NCBI RefSeq assembly: GCF_012726265.1
Contig: NZ_JAASAG010000004.1
Location: forward strand, 248,001 to 312,000
Direction: 5' to 3'
Length of the DNA stretch: 64,000 bases
DNA from: Streptomyces sp. HNM0575
Lineage (GTDB): Bacteria > Actinomycetota > Actinomycetes > Streptomycetales > Streptomycetaceae
The translations under genes and the position numbers were made by a program. The notes below the pieces were generated by a model. The model ran no database searches and was not told the DNA's origin. It saw nothing but the letters and a program-made list of their open reading frames with translations. How positions within the stretch are numbered: the stretch's first letter is position 1; every line of letters begins with the position of its first letter. Below, piece after piece: positions 62,670 through 64,000 of this stretch.

Positions 62670-64000
62670 GACGGGTCCCCCGTCCGGCGCAACGGGTCCG
62701 CACAGGTCGGCCGCGCCATCGCCGCGAGCGGCTGCGGTCCGGCCGGTTCCAGAGCGGAGTCGTCCACCGCGTACGTACGGACCCGGCCCGGCGGCGATCC
62801 CGGGGTCTCGAACCGGACCGTCACCCGCCCCAGGCCGCTGCCCTGCACCCAGCCGTGGCCGTGTACCGGATGCCATACGTCGCGGCCCGGGATCCAGTGC
62901 CTTTCCGGCGGCACCCGGGCCGCTTCGGAACCGTCCGCGACAGCGGTCCCCTCTGCCCGCGGGGCCGCGGCTTCGGCCCCGGCCTCCTCGTGGGACTCCG
63001 CACCGGCCCGCTCCTTCTCCTGTTCCTTCGCGTGCGCCTGGGCCTGTGCCTGTGCGAACAGATCCTCCTGAGTGAAGTCCGCCAGACCGCTCACGCCGAC
63101 GCCCAGCAGACGCACGCCCGCCGTGGTGTCCACGGTGTCGAGCAGTCTCGCCGCGGCTTCACGCACCACACCCGCGTCGTCGGTGGGACCGCGCAGCGTC
63201 TCGGAACGCGTCAGGGTCGAGAAGTCGTAGCTGCGGACCTTCACGACGACGGTGCGGCCCGATCTCCCCGCCGCCCTCAGCCGCTCCACACAGCGGTCGG
63301 CGAGCCGCGCGACCTGCGCCTGCACAAGGGCCCTGTCGGTGAGGTCGACGTCGAAGGTGTCCTCCACCGACACCGATTTCGCGTCGCGCTCCGCGATCAC
63401 CGGCCGGTCGTCCCAGCCGTTGGCCATCGCGTACAGCGAGGCGCCGTGCGCCCGGCCGAGCAGCCTCAGCAGCTCGTCCTCCCCCGCCTCCGCCGTCTCC
63501 CCGACCGTCGTGATTCCCGCACGGCGCAGCGCCTCCGCCGTGGCGGGCCCGACCCCGGGCAGCGTCCGTACGGACATGGGGGCGAGCAACTCCCGCTCCG
63601 TGCCCGGCTCGATCACGAGCAGTCCGTCGGGCTTCGCGTCCTCCGAAGCGATCTTGGCAAGCATCTTGGAACCCGCCAGCCCCACGGAACCACTGAGACC
63701 CGTCGTCCTCCTGATCGTCTCCCGCAGCCGCTCCCCCACGGCACGCACGTCCGGGGAGGCCGAACCGTCAGTGAGCGCGCCGCCGGCCTCCAGATCGACG
63801 AACGCCTCGTCGAGGCTGAGCGGCTCCACGAGGGGCGACAGCCCGGCGAGGATCTCCATCACGGCGTCGCTGACCTCGCGGTAGAGGCTGAAGCGGGGCG
63901 CCAGATACGCGGCGTTCGGGCACAGCCTGCGGGCCTGCCCCATGGGCATTGCCGAGTGGACTCCGAAGATCCGCGCCTCGTACGAGGCCGTGGAGACGAC
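62534..64000 (-). CDS. dinB: DNA polymerase IV, Y-family (5' end outside window)
   Basis: At least 488 residues; the frame is open at 64000, so the N-terminus is missing. Palm residues are in SLDEAFVDLEAG (catalytic Asp/Glu); earlier SYEARIFGVHSAMPMGQARRLCP and later LAGSKMLAKIASEDAKPDGLLVI, then the thumb and little-finger regions. Translesion polymerase. The C-terminal 150 residues beyond the little finger are Ala/Glu/Gly-rich with a DNA-binding-like ERHWIPGRDVWHPVHGHGWVQG segment. Its 3' end converges and overlaps with the PRC-barrel gene. Confidence 0.94.
   Translation of the reverse strand, partial: VVSTASYEARIFGVHSAMPMGQARRLCPNAAYLAPRFSLYREVSDAVMEILAGLSPLVEPLSLDEAFVDLEAGGALTDGSASPDVRAVGERLRETIRRTTGLSGSVGLAGSKMLAKIASEDAKPDGLLVIEPGTERELLAPMSVRTLPGVGPATAEALRRAGITTVGETAEAGEDELLRLLGRAHGASLYAMANGWDDRPVIAERDAKSVSVEDTFDVDLTDRALVQAQVARLADRCVERLRAAGRSGRTVVVKVRSYDFSTLTRSETLRGPTDDAGVVREAAARLLDTVDTTAGVRLLGVGVSGLADFTQEDLFAQAQAQAHAKEQEKERAGAESHEEAGAEAAAPRAEGTAVADGSEAARVPPERHWIPGRDVWHPVHGHGWVQGSGLGRVTVRFETPGSPPGRVRTYAVDDSALEPAGPQPLAAMARPTCADPLRRTGDPSQLPDPAIRPKSRSDSDEETEEAAGGADEGEAGPSASADGGTSSP

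Overview
The window is about 72% GC, with strongly G/C-biased third codon positions, GTG/TTG starts, Tat and lipobox signal sequences and many short convergent/divergent gene blocks. Everything points to a chromosomal segment of Streptomyces or a very close actinomycete. Supporting markers are a divergent EF-Tu3, a MatAB-like exopolysaccharide pair, a DUF5999 protein, a HipA-like kinase with a DUF3037 partner, and a MocR regulator beside a pyridoxamine-phosphate-oxidase-fold protein. I see no rRNA, tRNA, CRISPR array, insertion sequence, prophage or large biosynthetic cluster.

Layout. 1-7.2 kb: end of a DUF885 peptidase-like gene, a short-chain dehydrogenase (SDR), then the coupled sbcD-sbcC nuclease operon. 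7.4-12 kb: an SDR, an asparagine synthase with a paired operator upstream, and a DHA2-type drug exporter. 12-20 kb: small housekeeping genes (YigZ, CoA-binding protein, GNAT, YbaK, XRE-cupin regulator divergent from an EamA exporter, hexapeptide acyltransferase divergent from a gamma carbonic anhydrase, DedA, thioesterase, spermidine-synthase-like protein). 20.4-25 kb: EF-Tu3, a doubtful Ala-rich small ORF, a TVP38/VTT membrane protein, undecaprenyl-diphosphatase and a DMT-like membrane protein.

25.1-32 kb is the most distinctive part. Two heptamer repeat arrays and an AT-rich stretch of about 0.8 kb without a convincing gene precede a same-strand run: matA-like, matB-like (polysaccharide-deacetylase domain fused to a GT2 synthase), an LCP cell-wall ligase, and a large protein whose N-terminus looks like a caspase fold without its catalytic His/Cys. 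The deacetylase half of MatB has likewise lost its recognisable catalytic motifs, while its glycosyltransferase half is intact. This looks like a surface-glycan assembly locus carrying two pseudo-enzymes.

32-47.6 kb: sugar-acid dehydratase, secreted GH92 mannosidase, apolipoprotein N-acyltransferase, a TetR/flavin-monooxygenase divergent pair with tandem operators, uracil-DNA glycosylase, an orphan peptide-binding lipoprotein, an SDR/FabG operon, the DUF3037-HipA pair and a Tat-exported Rieske lipoprotein. 47.8-58.7 kb: MocR/PNPOx pair with direct-repeat operators, EamA exporter, Clp-N protein, DUF4232 lipoprotein, PadR regulator, PhzF, CPBP protease, glutamate-cysteine-ligase-like enzyme, an unknown protein and DUF5999. 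58.8-64 kb: gcvP behind a tandem glycine riboswitch, a PRC-barrel protein, and dinB (cut by the window end), whose 3' end overlaps the PRC gene convergently. Many gene ends are marked by perfect GC-rich hairpins. All function calls are by reading the sequence; no database search was possible.
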